Shown here one piece after another: positions 17,214 to 27,197 of a stretch of DNA of 64,000 nucleotides (position 1 is its first letter; every line of letters begins with the position of its first letter). Source of the DNA: Streptococcus cristatus AS 1.3089 (GTDB lineage Bacteria; Bacillota; Bacilli; Lactobacillales; Streptococcaceae); contig NC_021175.1 in the NCBI RefSeq assembly GCF_000385925.1, forward strand, positions 1,404,213 to 1,468,212, in the 5' to 3' direction. A program made the translations under genes and the position numbers. The notes under the pieces were generated by a model. That model searched no databases. It was given only the letters and a program-made list of their open reading frames with translations, and was not told the origin of the DNA.

Positions 17214-18412
17214 TAGATTTCCTTCTTTTTCAATAAATTTCCAAAACAAAAAAGGTTGATGAGAAGACTGACTGCTACTAAACCTGCTGTAGCATAAAAG
17301 ACTGAATGATAGCCTGCTGTCGCTGCAATAGCCGAACCCGACATGGGACCAATGACACCACCCAGATAAAAGAAAATCTGGTTGTAACTAAAGATTCGAG
17401 AAATCCCAAACTTAGGCGTGATTTTACTCAATAGAGCATTGACTCCTGGCACCAAGGCTCCCGTTCCTAAACCAAACAAGAATCGATAAAATCCGAGTTG
17501 GAGTGGGGAGCCTGCATGAGCACAGAGCAGGTAAATAATAATGGAATAAAACTGAGCTAAAACCAGCAGGCGGTGATTGCCCATGCGATCCCCCACGCGA
17601 CCTAAAATACTCGAACTCAGCATACTGGACAGTCCCATACTCGAAACAATCAGGCCAGATACAAAAATCAGATTGTCCGTTTGACCTAACTCCCGAATGT
17701 AAAGGGAAAGAATTGGGCCAATAGACTGGGCTGCAAACTGGATAACAAAACTAGTCAGAAAAAGAGTAGGCAAGAGCTTGGGATATCTAATCTGACGAAT
17801 GAGTTTCCCAAAGCCAATCTCCTCTTCCTTGGTGACTGGTCTAAAATCTTCTCGAATGAAAGCAGCCGTCATCAGGGTCGCAATTAGAAAGAAAAAGCCA
17901 ATCAGTAGAAAGACATTGCGGATACCAAAAATTTCAGCAATCACTCCACCAATCAAGGGTCCCATGAGATTGCCCGCAACGACACCTGTTGCCAAAGTTC
18001 CCAGCGCATAGCCCGTCTTGTCCTTAGGAGCCTGACTAGCAATCAAGGCTGTGCTATTGGGCACATAGCCTGCAAAAACGCCGTTTAGAAAGCGTAAGAC
18101 TAAAAGCCAGAAAATATTGGGCACAAAGGCAATGCCGCCCATAGTAAAGACCATAGCCGTAGCAGCCCGAATCATCATCGGCTTACGGCCATAGCGGTCA
18201 GCCAGACTGCCCCATACAGGAGATAGAAAGGCCGCAGAAACAGCTGAAAGGGCAATACCCAGACCAGCATAGTACTCCACTTCGTGACCACGCGCTCCTA
18301 GCCGCTCCACAAAAAGGGGCATAAAAGGAGTGACCAGAGAAATGCTGGCACCTGTCAGGAAGTTCCCAAACCAAGCGATTTTCAGATTATGTTTCCAATT
18401 TACTTGTACCGT
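17213..18412 (-). CDS. pmrA: MFS multidrug efflux transporter PmrA, apparent ACG start
   Basis: Twelve-span major-facilitator exporter like pneumococcal PmrA (fluoroquinolones, dyes). Motif A is visible as [13 protein letters not shown]. The first ATG in frame is at 18322 and would remove the first membrane span. Reading further upstream without a stop gives [20 protein letters not shown] and [10 protein letters not shown], the normal PmrA N-terminus. The expected start position carries ACG (18412) and yields 399 residues, the family length. No ATG, GTG or TTG lies between there and the upstream stop. Either ACG is used, or the start codon is mutated or miscalled. It ends by overlapping rpmG. 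Confidence 0.8.
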   Translation of the reverse strand, partial: TVQVNWKHNLKIAWFGNFLTGASISLVTPFMPLFVERLGARGHEVEYYAGLGIALSAVSAAFLSPVWGSLADRYGRKPMMIRAATAMVFTMGGIAFVPNIFWLLVLRFLNGVFAGYVPNSTALIASQAPKDKTGYALGTLATGVVAGNLMGPLIGGVIAEIFGIRNVFLLIGFFFLIATLMTAAFIREDFRPVTKEEEIGFGKLIRQIRYPKLLPTLFLTSFVIQFAAQSIGPILSLYIRELGQTDNLIFVSGLIVSSMGLSSMLSSSILGRVGDRMGNHRLLVLAQFYSIIIYLLCAHAGSPLQLGFYRFLFGLGTGALVPGVNALLSKITPKFGISRIFSYNQIFFYLGGVIGPMSGSAIAATAGYHSVFYATAGLVAVSLLINLFCFGNLLKKKEI

Positions 18413-18419
18413 GATAGAA

Positions 18420-19013
18420 TCATCTTCTTTCTGTTTTTAAAAGTTGGTCAACTTGAGCCAAAGTGTTCTCTAAGTTCCCATTATTTTCAATAAGAACATC
18501 CGCCCTCTTGCGTTTTTCTCGGAGAGATAGCTGAGCTGCTATGCGTTTTTCGGCCTCTTCCTGACTGAGAGCATTTCGTGCCATAAGGCGACTGAGCTGA
18601 GTTTCCTCCGTTACATCCACCAGCCAGATTTGGTCAAACCAGTTATCATATTCTAACTCAAACAGCAAGGGAAGATCCATGAAAAAGATTGTTTCTGTCT
18701 CTGCCAACAAGTCTCGTCTGCGAGCCAGTTCCTCGCGGATAATTTCGTTCTGAAGCTGGCTGGACTGGGCCAAGAGGTCTGGATTCCCAAAAATCATGGC
18801 TCCCAGCTTGGGGCGGTCCAAGTGCCCATCTTCCTGTAAGATGGCTGAGCCAAAAGTAGATAAAAGAGCTTGATAAAGTCGGCCGCCTGGCTCCTGTAGC
18901 TCATGCACCACTTGATCCGCATCGATGACTTGGTAGCCCTGCTGCCGCAAAAACTCTGTCACTGTTGACTTACCCGAAGCAATGCCGCCGGTGATACCGA
19001 TAATTCTTGCCAT
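18420..19013 (-). CDS. coaE: dephospho-CoA kinase
   Basis: Last step of coenzyme A synthesis, phosphorylating dephospho-CoA. The start is placed at 19013 (MARIIGITGGIASGK), with GAGG eight bases before; a longer form would run into mutM. The product has 197 residues, normal. The P-loop GGIASGKST is at residues 8-16, and DADQVVHELQEPG is the conserved acidic motif. The gene follows mutM by five bases, a common streptococcal pairing. Confidence 0.95.
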   Translation of the reverse strand: MARIIGITGGIASGKSTVTEFLRQQGYQVIDADQVVHELQEPGGRLYQALLSTFGSAILQEDGHLDRPKLGAMIFGNPDLLAQSSQLQNEIIREELARRRDLLAETETIFFMDLPLLFELEYDNWFDQIWLVDVTEETQLSRLMARNALSQEEAEKRIAAQLSLREKRKRADVLIENNGNLENTLAQVDQLLKTERR

Positions 19014-19018
19014 GGTAG

Positions 19019-19843
19019 CTACCTCGCTTTCTGGCAATGAGGACAAAGATGAGTACCGCGCCCACCCAGCTTTATTTTCTCAATCGGGCTACCGCATCTA
19101 GCACAGGGTTGACCAGTCTTTCCATAGACCTGCAGAAAATCCTGCATCGTGCCATCTTCGCCCAAAGCATTGCGGTAGGTTCGAATAGTCGAGCCCCTCT
19201 TTTCAATCCCCAGCTGCAAAACTTCAATAATCTGCTCGCGCAGCCGCTTGACTTCAGCAGGCTTTAGACTAGCTGCTGACCTTGCCGGATGAATCCGTGC
19301 CCGCCAAAGGGCCTCATCTACATAAATATTGCCCAGACCAACGACCAAGGTCTGCTCCAGCAAATAGGGTTTGATGGGCTTCTTGGAACGACTCAAAGCT
19401 GCAGCAAAAGGTGGCAAAAGAAAGTCCGCCTCTGTCGGCTCAGGACCCAGCTTTCTGGCAGCAAAATAAGCCTCCAGCTGGTCCTTTCTCAAGAGCTCCA
19501 TGGTCCCAAACTTGCGGACATCCTCATAAACAAGCGTCCCACCATCCGTCATCTCGAAAAAGACATGGGCATGCTTTCGCTCAGGTACTGCATCAGGATA
19601 AAAAAGATACTTGCCTTCCATTCGCAGATGGGAAACCAGCACTCCACCCGTCAGATAAAAGAGCAAATACTTGCCCCGACGGCCAATCTTTTCAATGGTC
19701 TGACCTGGCAAGTCATGGACAAAAGCATCTACTCCCGTACTAACCATCTTGGCATAACGGACATCTACCTTTTCAATCTCTTTTCCTTTAACCAGCCGCT
19801 CTAAACCACGGCGTACCGTTTCTACTTCTGGTAATTCGGGCAT
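19019..19843 (-). CDS. mutM: formamidopyrimidine-DNA glycosylase
   Basis: Removes oxidised purines such as 8-oxoguanine and cuts the abasic site. It has 274 residues. The N-terminus PELPEVETV supplies the catalytic Pro and Glu after Met removal. The conserved helix-two-turn-helix [18 protein letters not shown] is in the middle. The C-terminal zinc finger has four Cys (CARC and CPHC). All catalytic parts are present. Confidence 0.97.
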   Translation of the reverse strand: MPELPEVETVRRGLERLVKGKEIEKVDVRYAKMVSTGVDAFVHDLPGQTIEKIGRRGKYLLFYLTGGVLVSHLRMEGKYLFYPDAVPERKHAHVFFEMTDGGTLVYEDVRKFGTMELLRKDQLEAYFAARKLGPEPTEADFLLPPFAAALSRSKKPIKPYLLEQTLVVGLGNIYVDEALWRARIHPARSAASLKPAEVKRLREQIIEVLQLGIEKRGSTIRTYRNALGEDGTMQDFLQVYGKTGQPCARCGSPIEKIKLGGRGTHLCPHCQKAR

Positions 19844-19850
19844 AAAATCT

Positions 19851-20306
19851 TTATCCTTTCTTATCCAAATGTAACATATAATGAACAGTTCGACTTATTT
19901 CTTCAAATCCCGCACTCTTGTGAAAAGCTTGACTGACTGCATTGTCCATATCACAATCTGAAGCTAGCTGGTACACTCCTTTTTCTTTCGCCCACGACTG
20001 TGCAAACTCTAGAAGTTGATGAGCGATGCCATTTCTTTGAAAAGCAGGTGCTACCGCTATGCCTTCAATATATGCGATAGGAAGTTGCTCTGCTCCTTCC
20101 ACATACTCCGAACGCATAGATAAGCTGATCCAAGCAACGGCTTCTCCCTCTAAGTAGTATAAAAATTCATTAGGAAATTTGCCTTCAGAAAATGCTGCTA
20201 GTAATTTCTTTTTCTCTGTCTTCCAAGCTAAATGAGCAAAGTAAGCCCAGTCAGCTAGATGAGATTTTTCGACCGCTCGAATTTCCCCTACCATTACCTT
20301 TTTCAA
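19851..20306 (-). CDS. GNAT family N-acetyltransferase
   Basis: 151-residue acetyl-CoA-dependent transferase. Core GNAT motifs are seen: [20 protein letters not shown] (motif A, CoA pyrophosphate loop Q-R-N-G-I-A) around 84-103 and a C-terminal FHKSAGFEE. The arrangement resembles aminoglycoside 6'-acetyltransferases, but the substrate cannot be fixed. It follows the DinB-like gene with a four-base overlap, so they form one unit. Confidence 0.8.
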   Translation of the reverse strand: MKKVMVGEIRAVEKSHLADWAYFAHLAWKTEKKKLLAAFSEGKFPNEFLYYLEGEAVAWISLSMRSEYVEGAEQLPIAYIEGIAVAPAFQRNGIAHQLLEFAQSWAKEKGVYQLASDCDMDNAVSQAFHKSAGFEEISRTVHYMLHLDKKG

Positions 20307-20827
20307 TCTTCTCTTCTTAGCAGGCGGCGAGCATAGATTGCCTGACCTGAATGCATAGCAGCATCGTCAATGATCGATACTAAGCGATTCCCACGCTTAA
20401 CAGCTGGAGTCCAATTCTCATCAATAACATCGTCCAGACTGTCTTCATTCACCTCTGATAAATAAGCAATTGTTGCCGCAACCGCATCAGACAGATAACC
20501 TTTAAGAAAATCAATATCTGTCACCACAACTTTATGCGCTTCTTGAGGAGTGTGATGCCAATCTTCCGTATCATCTGGTAAATCCAAAGCAAATTTTTTC
20601 TTCCAACCTTTAGAAAACCAGACTGGATTAGTCTTTGCTAAATCAGCAATCTGAAAATCCAGCTCCCGCGCCGTATGCCAAGTCAACCAAGTCACAGACT
20701 TAATGGACGGAACTGTATCCGCAACCGGAAAAGCATTCGCTTCTTCCACAGATAAATTAGTCAGCGCCGACAAAAAACGCTCCTCGGCTCGTTCCACATT
20801 TTCCACTAAAAGATTTACAAATTCCAT
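20303..20827 (-). CDS. DinB/DUF664 family four-helix protein
   Basis: 174 residues with the DinB-like four-helix bundle layout. The family's metal-binding His residues can be traced at WLTWHTARE (about 50) and DDAAMHSGQA (about 157), with another candidate, WHH, near 90. Relatives are metal-dependent enzymes of the bacillithiol or mycothiol transferase type, although many have unknown roles. It is coupled to the acetyltransferase. Confidence 0.75.
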   Translation of the reverse strand: MEFVNLLVENVERAEERFLSALTNLSVEEANAFPVADTVPSIKSVTWLTWHTARELDFQIADLAKTNPVWFSKGWKKKFALDLPDDTEDWHHTPQEAHKVVVTDIDFLKGYLSDAVAATIAYLSEVNEDSLDDVIDENWTPAVKRGNRLVSIIDDAAMHSGQAIYARRLLRRED

Positions 20828-20879
20828 TGCCCTGCCTCCTTAAAAAATTAAACTAATCACTGATTATGGCAATCTCAAC

Positions 20880-21356
20880 TCAATGTCCCATAGCAAAGCT
20901 ATCCGAGAAATACTCATCCAGCATCAGGCGGTGTTTATCCGATACATTTTCCAGCTCTGCTATTTCTTCTTTAGAAAAAAAGCCTAAACGCAGTGTTTCC
21001 TCATTGTGAAAATTGGAAATATCAACATTCTCCAGTGCCTGCAATTCATACAGAAAGACAACTGTCTGCACTTTGTCACCATTAGGATAAGTTTCAGCAA
21101 AATTAGTGTAGACATTCAGCAAGCGCTTGGCTTCAACAGCAATGCCTGTCTCTTCGTAAAATTCGCGCACGGCTGCTTGCAAAGAAGTCTCCTCGAGCTC
21201 CATAGCTCCACCAGGAATCGCCCATGTTTTCTTATCGCCTCGCAACTGCAGAAGCACACGACCCTCCTCGTCTGCCAGAATTCCACCAGCAAAATTCAGG
21301 ATAACTCTATCATGCCCAACCTTGGAGCGAATATAGGAAATGTAGTCTTTATTCAT
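20880..21356 (-). CDS. NUDIX hydrolase
   Basis: 158 residues. The Nudix box is complete, from GGAMELEETSLQAAVREFYE to ETG at about residues 49-71, with the metal-binding REFYEETG. A short N-terminal region (MNKDYISYIRSKVGHDRVIL) is typical of streptococcal members thought to act on nucleotide or ADP-ribose-type pyrophosphates. The substrate is not determinable here. It is a single gene with its own upstream gap. Confidence 0.85.
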   Translation of the reverse strand: MNKDYISYIRSKVGHDRVILNFAGGILADEEGRVLLQLRGDKKTWAIPGGAMELEETSLQAAVREFYEETGIAVEAKRLLNVYTNFAETYPNGDKVQTVVFLYELQALENVDISNFHNEETLRLGFFSKEEIAELENVSDKHRLMLDEYFSDSFAMGH

Positions 21357-21412
21357 TCTAGTTTCCTATCTACGATTCAATCAATAATCAAAAATGAAAA
21401 ATTCTTGCTCTT

Positions 21413-22312
21413 TTAATATTCCTTCTCATTATAGCCAAAGTCCGCCAAGTCCAGCTTCTTATCCCGCCAGTTTTTCTTGACCTTGACCCAGGTTTCGAGG
21501 AAGACCTTGTCCCCCAGCATGAGCTCGATATCGCGACGAGCCATGGTCCCAATTTTCTTGAGCATAGCGCCACCTTTTCCGATGATGATGCCCTTTTGGC
21601 TATCACGCTCGACCATAATGGTAGCTCGGATATGAACCTTATCTGTCTCATCGTCACGCTTCATAGAGTCAACCACTACTGCGACTGAGTGAGGAATTTC
21701 TTCACGAGTCAAGTGGAGAACCTTTTCACGGATCATTTCTGAAACCAAGAAACGCTCTGGATGGTCGGTAATTTGGTCTTCTGGGAAATATTGGAAACCT
21801 TCCTCCAGGTTTTCACTAAGGATATCAATCAGACGGGAAACATTATTACCCTGCAAGGCTGAAATCGGCACGATTTCTTTGAAATCCATCTGGTTACGGA
21901 AGTCATCAATCTGAGCCAGAAGTTGATCCGGATGAACTTTGTCAATCTTATTGACCACCAAAATCACTGGCACCTTAGCCGCTTTCAGGCGTTCGATAAT
22001 CATGTCATCGCCCTTGCCACGCGGCTCATCAGCCGGCACCATGAAGAGGACAGTATCCACCTCACGCAGCGTGCTATAAGCCGCTTCCACCATAAAATCA
22101 CCTAGAGCCGTCTTGGGCTTGTGAATTCCCGGCGTGTCGATAAAGACAATCTGCTCCTTATCCGTCGTATAAATGCCCATAATCTTATTGCGTGTCGTCT
22201 GAGCCTTATCACTCATGATGGCAATTTTTTGCCCCATGACATGATTCAAAAAAGTTGATTTGCCGACATTTGGTCGACCTAAAATGGCTACAAAGCCTGA
22301 TTTAAAAGTCAT
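21413..22312 (-). CDS. era: GTPase Era
   Basis: Ribosome-assembly GTPase that binds the 3' end of 16S rRNA. It has 299 residues. G motifs: GRPNVGKST at 12-20, DTPG near 59 and NKID near 124. The C-terminal KH domain contains [16 protein letters not shown]. It stands after ybeY and dgkA, the classic order. Confidence 0.97.
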   Translation of the reverse strand: MTFKSGFVAILGRPNVGKSTFLNHVMGQKIAIMSDKAQTTRNKIMGIYTTDKEQIVFIDTPGIHKPKTALGDFMVEAAYSTLREVDTVLFMVPADEPRGKGDDMIIERLKAAKVPVILVVNKIDKVHPDQLLAQIDDFRNQMDFKEIVPISALQGNNVSRLIDILSENLEEGFQYFPEDQITDHPERFLVSEMIREKVLHLTREEIPHSVAVVVDSMKRDDETDKVHIRATIMVERDSQKGIIIGKGGAMLKKIGTMARRDIELMLGDKVFLETWVKVKKNWRDKKLDLADFGYNEKEY

Positions 22313-22327
22313 TCTTCTATTCCTTAT

Positions 22328-22732
22328 CTAAAAAATAATATCCCACAGTTTTGGCAGAAAGATAATCAAACCTGTGATAACTGCGAAACCAGAAACCACC
22401 AAAACTGCACCAGCTGCCATATCCTTGGCATTCTTAGCCCGCATAGAAAAGTGATAATCACTAGCCAGATCCACAACATTTTCAACGGCTGAATTCATGA
22501 TTTCAAAAGCGATCACCAAAAAGATACTTAGCAGCAAGAAAAGCCACTCCATCGCTGAAATCCGAAAAATCAAACCTGCAATGATGGCAGCTACGGCTGA
22601 AAGAACATGGCTCCGCATATTCTTTTCTTCCTTAAAAGCTGTGAAAATCCCCGTCAGAGCAAACTCCAAACTCGATATGACATCTCGATTTTTCCATTTG
22701 CGCTTGTTATTTCTATTGTCTTGTAAGTCCAT
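22328..22732 (-). CDS. dgkA: diacylglycerol/undecaprenol kinase family protein
   Basis: Small integral membrane lipid kinase of 134 residues with three membrane spans. Conserved residues are in [12 protein letters not shown] and the [12 protein letters not shown] active-site helix. Gram-positive members phosphorylate undecaprenol rather than diacylglycerol. The start overlaps the ybeY end by 20 bases, so translation is coupled. Confidence 0.92.
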   Translation of the reverse strand: MDLQDNRNNKRKWKNRDVISSLEFALTGIFTAFKEEKNMRSHVLSAVAAIIAGLIFRISAMEWLFLLLSIFLVIAFEIMNSAVENVVDLASDYHFSMRAKNAKDMAAGAVLVVSGFAVITGLIIFLPKLWDIIF

Positions 22733-23210
22733 AAGCTGTCAAAATTTCTTCCTGTAAGCCAAACATTTCTGCTTCTTCTTCCGGCGTATAATGATCATAG
22801 CCGTTGATATGCAGAAAACCATGCACCGCCAAAAAGCCCATCTCCCGTTCAAAGCTGTGGCCATATTCTTCCGCCTGCTCCCGCGCCTTGTCCACCGAAA
22901 TGAAGAGCTCGCCGATATAAGCATCAAAATCCTCCAGCATCTCAGCCAGCTCAGGATTGTCCGCCAAATCTTCCTCGTCAAAGGCAATATCCAGCTCTGG
23001 CTTGTATTCCAGACTGATGACATCCGTCGGCCGATCCGTGTCTCGATATTCTAAGTTGAGCTCATGGCTGCGCTCATTGGTCACAAAGGTCACAGCCATT
23101 TCCTTATTTTCTTTGCCCGTTTTCTGAGCCGCAAACTCCAAGATTTCCTGAGTCTGCTTGATGATTTCTTGAGAAACCTGACCGGTTTCATCCACCATTT
23201 CGATATACAT
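22713..23210 (-). CDS. ybeY: endoribonuclease YbeY (rRNA maturation)
   Basis: Metal-dependent RNase needed for 16S 3'-end processing and ribosome quality control. It has 165 residues. The zinc site H-x3-H-x5-H is visible as [11 protein letters not shown] near the C-terminus. It is the first gene of the ybeY-dgkA-era unit. Confidence 0.96.
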   Translation of the reverse strand: MYIEMVDETGQVSQEIIKQTQEILEFAAQKTGKENKEMAVTFVTNERSHELNLEYRDTDRPTDVISLEYKPELDIAFDEEDLADNPELAEMLEDFDAYIGELFISVDKAREQAEEYGHSFEREMGFLAVHGFLHINGYDHYTPEEEAEMFGLQEEILTAYGLTRQ

Positions 23211-23312
23211 ATTTTACCTGCCTTGCTAATATTACTTTTATTATACCATATTTAGGCGCCTATGAGGACGCAAGCATACATTTTGAACTAGGAGAAATCC
23301 TGATTTAAAACC

Positions 23313-23494
23313 AAAAAGAGAGTGGGACAGAAATCGGTAATTCGTTAGAATTCGATTTCGTTGTCCCACCTCCGCACAGTTGAGTAGGGCTGTAAAAGCT
23401 GATGAAATCAGCCTAGTAGAGCCCACTCAACCACTGCGTCTTGCTCGACAATCCAAAGGCAAGCAAGAGGCTAGGACTTTTGTCCCAGACTCTT
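23313..23494. repeat. structured intergenic repeat, copy 1
   Basis: Starts AAGAGAGTGGGACAG and ends with TTTTGTCCCAGACTCTT, a terminal inverted repeat built on GTGGGACA/TGTCCCA. About 140 bases are nearly identical to a second copy at 41839. Inside is a long nested hairpin: GTTGAGTAGGGCT pairs with AGCCCACTCAAC, and within it GCTGAT pairs with ATCAGC around a GAA loop. No reading frame of substance. This type of element recurs in oral streptococcal genomes, to my recollection. It lies between ybeY and tRNA-Thr. Confidence 0.8.
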
Positions 23495-23671
23495 CTATCA
23501 AGTGCTAATTGGTAGCATTTTGCACTCATTTTGTCCTGAATAAACAGAATAAGAACCTTGTTTTAACATACTTTTTTATTTTCGTTCGGACAAATATGGT
23601 TGAATTTTAAAATATTTTGGGGCAGATCTGGGGCAAACATAACAAAAACCCTTGTAAATAAAGGGTTTTCT
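23495..23671. other. gene-free tRNA-adjacent stretch, possible integration remnant
   Basis: No supported gene. It contains a pair of TGGGGCA heptamers four bases apart near 23620. Next to the 3' end of tRNA-Thr is a hairpin, AAAACCCTT/AAGGGTTTT (about 23645-23669), which serves as tRNA terminator. The position next to a tRNA 3' end fits an old integrase-mediated insertion, but no integrase coding sequence is recognisable. Confidence 0.4.
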
Positions 23672-23682
23672 CTGTGTATTTA

Positions 23683-23755
23683 TGCTAATTGCCGGGATCG
23701 AACCGGCGACCTCATCCTTACCATGGATGCGCTCTGCCTACTGAGCTAAATCAGC
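23683..23755 (-). tRNA. tRNA-Thr (GGT anticodon)
   Basis: 73 bases folding as a full cloverleaf on the minus strand. Acceptor GCTGATT pairs with AATTAGC; D arm GCTCAGTAGGCAGAGC; anticodon stem CATCC/GGATG around loop ATGGTAA, giving anticodon GGT; T arm GCCGG-TTCGATC-CCGGC. CCA is not encoded. Confidence 0.95.
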
Positions 23756-23804
23756 ATTACCTATCTACTATATCATGTAGATAGATACTTGTCAATATTC
23801 TTTC

Positions 23805-24374
23805 TCATTTTTTTGCAAAATATTGGTCCCTAGTCAGATAATAATGCACCCGTGTCACTATGCGTCCTTCCTCATGCTTGTCCATGGCTGCGTACGGTTC
23901 TTCGTGCGAAAAGATCATGCCTGACTTTTGCATGACACGACCAGATGCTGGATTATCCGCATCGTGCAGCGCTACAATTTTATTCATCCCGATTTCCTCA
24001 AAAGCCAGCTCAAGCACCGCCCGATTGGCCTCCGTCGTATAGCCCTGATTCCAGTATTTTTTATTGATAATATAACCGATAGCTGCCGTTTTCAAGTCCA
24101 AGCGAATCTTATGCAGGTCAATCGTTCCGATAAAGTCGCCAGTCTCCTTCAGCTCAATGCCCCAGCGCCCCAAAGGATTAGCCAAGTAAAACAAGGCAAT
24201 ATTATTGCGGGTTTCTTCTAGATTTTTGTTGGTCGCAAAGGTATAGCGAACATTTTCCTCATCCGAAGCATATTCAAACATGGCTGGTGCGTCATCCAAA
24301 GTCACTGGGCGCAAGATTAATCGTTCCGTCTCAATTCTGGAATGTTGGCTTAGTTTAACATAGATATTTTCCAT
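23805..24374 (-). CDS. RimJ/RimL-type GNAT acetyltransferase
   Basis: 189 residues. Motifs of the RimJ/L class are visible: RIETERLILRPVTLDDAPAM at the N-terminus, IGYIINKKYWNQGYTTEA as the CoA-binding region, and GRVMQKSGMIF near the end. It may acetylate an N-terminal amino group of a protein or a small molecule; the target is unknown. Single gene on the minus strand, divergent from ald. Confidence 0.85.
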   Translation of the reverse strand: MENIYVKLSQHSRIETERLILRPVTLDDAPAMFEYASDEENVRYTFATNKNLEETRNNIALFYLANPLGRWGIELKETGDFIGTIDLHKIRLDLKTAAIGYIINKKYWNQGYTTEANRAVLELAFEEIGMNKIVALHDADNPASGRVMQKSGMIFSHEEPYAAMDKHEEGRIVTRVHYYLTRDQYFAKK

Positions 24375-24485
24375 CTCTTCCTCCTGATTTTTCTTATCAG
24401 AATAGCATAATTCCCTGCCTAAAACAATCCTTTTTTTCTTGCTTTTTGCGACAGTTTCCTTTAAAATGAAAACATCACAATAATT

Positions 24486-24530
24486 GACCTAGGTTCCTTT
24501 GTAGTCCTGTATTCGGAGATCCTAGCGTCA
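24486..24530 (+). promoter_or_regulatory. possible leader hairpin before ald
   Basis: GACCTAGG-TTCC and GGAG-A-TCCTAGCGTC are partly complementary across about 20 bases, shortly before the AAAGGAG ribosome-binding site. The stem is interrupted and could be incidental. Confidence 0.3.
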
Positions 24531-24549
24531 GAAAAAGGAGTAAAGCTAT

Positions 24550-25662
24550 ATGTTAATCGGAATTCCAAGAGAAATTAAAAATAATGAAAATCGCGTTGCC
24601 CTGACGCCAGCTGGTGTGCACAGCCTTGTAGGAAAAGGCCATCAGGTGCTGATCGAGACAAATGCTGGACTTGGATCTGGCTTTGCAGATGCAGACTATG
24701 AAAAGCAAGGTGCAAAAATCGTTGCCACTGCTGCTGAAGCTTGGGCAGCTGAGTTGGTTGTTAAGGTTAAAGAACCGCTGGAAACTGAATACCAGTTCTT
24801 GCGTGATGACCTTCTACTCTTCACTTACCTGCACATGGCCGCTGCTCCCGAATTAGCTCAAGCTATGGTAGCTGCTAAAACCGCTAGTGTAGCCTATGAA
24901 ACCGTTCGTGACGGCCAAGGACATCTTCCACTCTTGATTCCAATGAGTGAGGTTGCAGGTCGTATGGCTGTTCAAATCGGAGCTCAGTTCCTAACCAAGC
25001 AGGCAGGTGGTTCTGGCGTTCTCCTTGGCGGTGTACCAGGCGTGCCAAAAGGTAAAGTCACCATCATCGGAGGCGGTGTTGTAGGAACTCATGCAGCTCG
25101 TATCGCTCTGGGACTAGGCGCTCAAGTTACGATTCTCGATATTAGCGCCAAACGTCTATCCGTATTGGAAGAAGTCTTTGGCAACCAGATCCAAACCCTC
25201 ATGTCCAATCCATTTAACATTGAGGCAAGCGTCCGTGAAGCAGATGTCGTGATTGGAGCCGTGCTTATTCCTGGTGCTAAGGCTCCAAAACTGGTGACTG
25301 ACGATATGGTGAAGCAAATGCGCCCTGGTTCTGTCATTGTTGACGTGGCCGTTGACCAAGGTGGCGTTATCGAGACCGCTGACCGCGTGACAACCCACGA
25401 TGAGCCAGTTTATGAGAAACACGGTGTTCTCCACTATGCAGTAGCCAATATCCCTGGTGCCGTGGCTCGCACTTCTACCATCGCCCTGACCAATGTCACC
25501 CTTCCTTATATCGAAGCCTTGGCTGGCAAAGGCTTCAAACAAGCTATTGCAGACGACGCTGGATTGCGTGAAGGTGTCACAACTTATCATGGCCACATCA
25601 CTAGCCAACCTGTTGCAGAAGGCTTAAATCTCGATTACACTTCTATTGACGAACTTGTCTAA
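24550..25662 (+). CDS. ald: alanine dehydrogenase
   Basis: NAD-dependent interconversion of alanine and pyruvate plus ammonia, cytoplasmic. It has 370 residues, normal. N-terminal [20 protein letters not shown] carries the substrate-binding Arg. Catalytic Lys is in VKVKEP (about 74) and His in TYLHMAA (about 96). The NAD fold has [13 protein letters not shown] near 175. The C-terminal [16 protein letters not shown] is conserved. A promoterless gap separates it from the opposite-strand gene upstream, and a terminator follows. Confidence 0.96.
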   Translation: MLIGIPREIKNNENRVALTPAGVHSLVGKGHQVLIETNAGLGSGFADADYEKQGAKIVATAAEAWAAELVVKVKEPLETEYQFLRDDLLLFTYLHMAAAPELAQAMVAAKTASVAYETVRDGQGHLPLLIPMSEVAGRMAVQIGAQFLTKQAGGSGVLLGGVPGVPKGKVTIIGGGVVGTHAARIALGLGAQVTILDISAKRLSVLEEVFGNQIQTLMSNPFNIEASVREADVVIGAVLIPGAKAPKLVTDDMVKQMRPGSVIVDVAVDQGGVIETADRVTTHDEPVYEKHGVLHYAVANIPGAVARTSTIALTNVTLPYIEALAGKGFKQAIADDAGLREGVTTYHGHITSQPVAEGLNLDYTSIDELV

Positions 25663-25681
25663 TCATTTTTCCTCTTATATA

Positions 25682-25717
25682 CAAAACCCGAAGGAACTTC
25701 TAATCTTTCGGGTTTCA
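25682..25717 (+). terminator. terminator of ald
   Basis: AAACCCGAA paired with TTCGGGTTT, 14 bases apart, 20 bases after the stop. Confidence 0.8.
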
Positions 25718-25851
25718 TTTGTCTTAAATTTAAACTTAGTATCACACTGCCATCCATTTAGGCAAGATCAACATTGCTCCAAATCTTTAAATTATCAAGT
25801 ATGTTACTCTTTAATACTCATTTTACAAGAAGTATCTAATGCCAGTGATTC

Positions 25852-26412
25852 CTAGTCCTGACTAGACTCTTCTTTCTGGTACAAATTCATCCCGACCTCC
25901 GTATCCTCGACCAGAATATCATCAGTCTGCCCCAACAACAGCAAAGCGATGTAAAAGTCACCAACACAGCCCGCTGCATGAAGACTAGCTAGAGGCATGT
26001 AGAGAGTTGAACTGAGCAAGCCCAGCATGGCCAATAAAGTCAGGAGTAGGCTAATCAAAACAAAGGGTGCCAAACCAATAACCAAGAAGTCCTTACGATG
26101 GTAGAAGGTACCTGGACTAGTCGCATAGGCCATCCCATTTTTAAAACCAAACTTGACCTTGGCTTTCCCTTTACCGAAAAACTTGAAGAAGAAACCGTGG
26201 ATATACTCATGGATGATGACAAGTATAAAGGTAAAAACTAACAAATAGGCAAGATCTAGACCCGAAAAATCATAATGATCGGCTCGGAAGATTAGCTGGG
26301 TCAATTTCGCAAAAAGCATGGAGAAAGGAAAAATCAGCAAGAGCCCCGCTACATTTAGCCCGATTACATATTTCTTTTCTTCCATAAAGTTGATTTTTTT
26401 GATTAATTTCAT
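25852..26412 (-). CDS. DUF3267 membrane protein with HExxH
   Basis: Start placed at 26412 (MKLIKKINF), which has AAGGAG seven bases before it. The product has 186 residues, four to five membrane spans, and a metalloprotease-like HEYIHGF at the end of the second span. DUF3267 proteins resemble site-2-protease-like membrane peptidases, but activity is unproven. It is the last gene of a run with DUF3169, PspC and XRE proteins. Confidence 0.75.
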   Translation of the reverse strand: MKLIKKINFMEEKKYVIGLNVAGLLLIFPFSMLFAKLTQLIFRADHYDFSGLDLAYLLVFTFILVIIHEYIHGFFFKFFGKGKAKVKFGFKNGMAYATSPGTFYHRKDFLVIGLAPFVLISLLLTLLAMLGLLSSTLYMPLASLHAAGCVGDFYIALLLLGQTDDILVEDTEVGMNLYQKEESSQD

Positions 26413-26441
26413 GATGAACTCCTTTTTAGCTGACAAACAGC

Positions 26442-27182
26442 TTATTTGAAATATCTTTTAACTGCTTGATAAGACTCAGCATTGATATAGACAAAAATAA
26501 TGGTTAATACAATCATGCCAGATACGACCTGCATTGGTGTCCCAACTCCAAGAATAAAGAGTAAGACATAAAGTCCTGGAATGAGGCGCTGATTGAGGTT
26601 GAAGAGGGTCAAAAAGCTTTGTTCATAATGAGCCTGCAACTCCCCTTCATCATAGGACAGCGCATAGTCCTTCATCTCCTCAATGGTTGGCATAGCAGAT
26701 AATTTATATTGACGAACCTTCTGAGTGGTTTTCAACACAAGAATTTGACCTAAAATCAAAGCAAGAAACAGTGCAATATCATAAAATGGAATGTCAATCG
26801 TCATGTCTGACCCTAGTAGCGGACCTAGGTAGCTCACTCCTACAAAGAGGGTGAATAGAGTCAGAGCAGACGAAATATTATATAAAATCGTCGCATATTC
26901 TAGGGTTTTAAAAGTTTGACGATAGAGCTCATAGCTTTTATCATCATCTTCTTCTCTCTGGTAAGCCCCGTGAACTTTATGCGTCTGATAGAGCAAGAAA
27001 AAGGTTACGGGATAGAGAATAAATAAACTCGCTCGACCAATGTTCTTCAGCAGTTCAACATTTAAGACGGTCGGCCAAGAGAAATGCTCAAAATGAGCCA
27101 TTATAAAACCAACTACTCCTCCTAATATAACAGCAAGAATTAAGATGCCGATATTTCTCAATATTCTTTTCTTTGTTGACAT
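26442..27182 (-). CDS. DUF3169 family multi-span membrane protein
   Basis: 246 residues with six predicted membrane spans and a charged loop (REEDDDKSYELYRQTFKTLEY) between the second and third. This layout matches the DUF3169 family, found in Firmicutes beside small XRE regulators. The function is unknown; a membrane-stress or peptide-tolerance role is sometimes inferred from context. Confidence 0.7.
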   Translation of the reverse strand: MSTKKRILRNIGILILAVILGGVVGFIMAHFEHFSWPTVLNVELLKNIGRASLFILYPVTFFLLYQTHKVHGAYQREEDDDKSYELYRQTFKTLEYATILYNISSALTLFTLFVGVSYLGPLLGSDMTIDIPFYDIALFLALILGQILVLKTTQKVRQYKLSAMPTIEEMKDYALSYDEGELQAHYEQSFLTLFNLNQRLIPGLYVLLFILGVGTPMQVVSGMIVLTIIFVYINAESYQAVKRYFK

Positions 27183-27197
27183 TGTTTTCTCCTATTC

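Noticed and set aside
18322..18412. Start of PmrA at the ATG at 18322
   Set aside because: It would remove the first membrane span and shorten the protein by 30 residues although the conserved N-terminus is readable upstream.
24486..24530. Riboswitch in front of ald
   Set aside because: Only one interrupted stem; no known riboswitch core or terminator seen.
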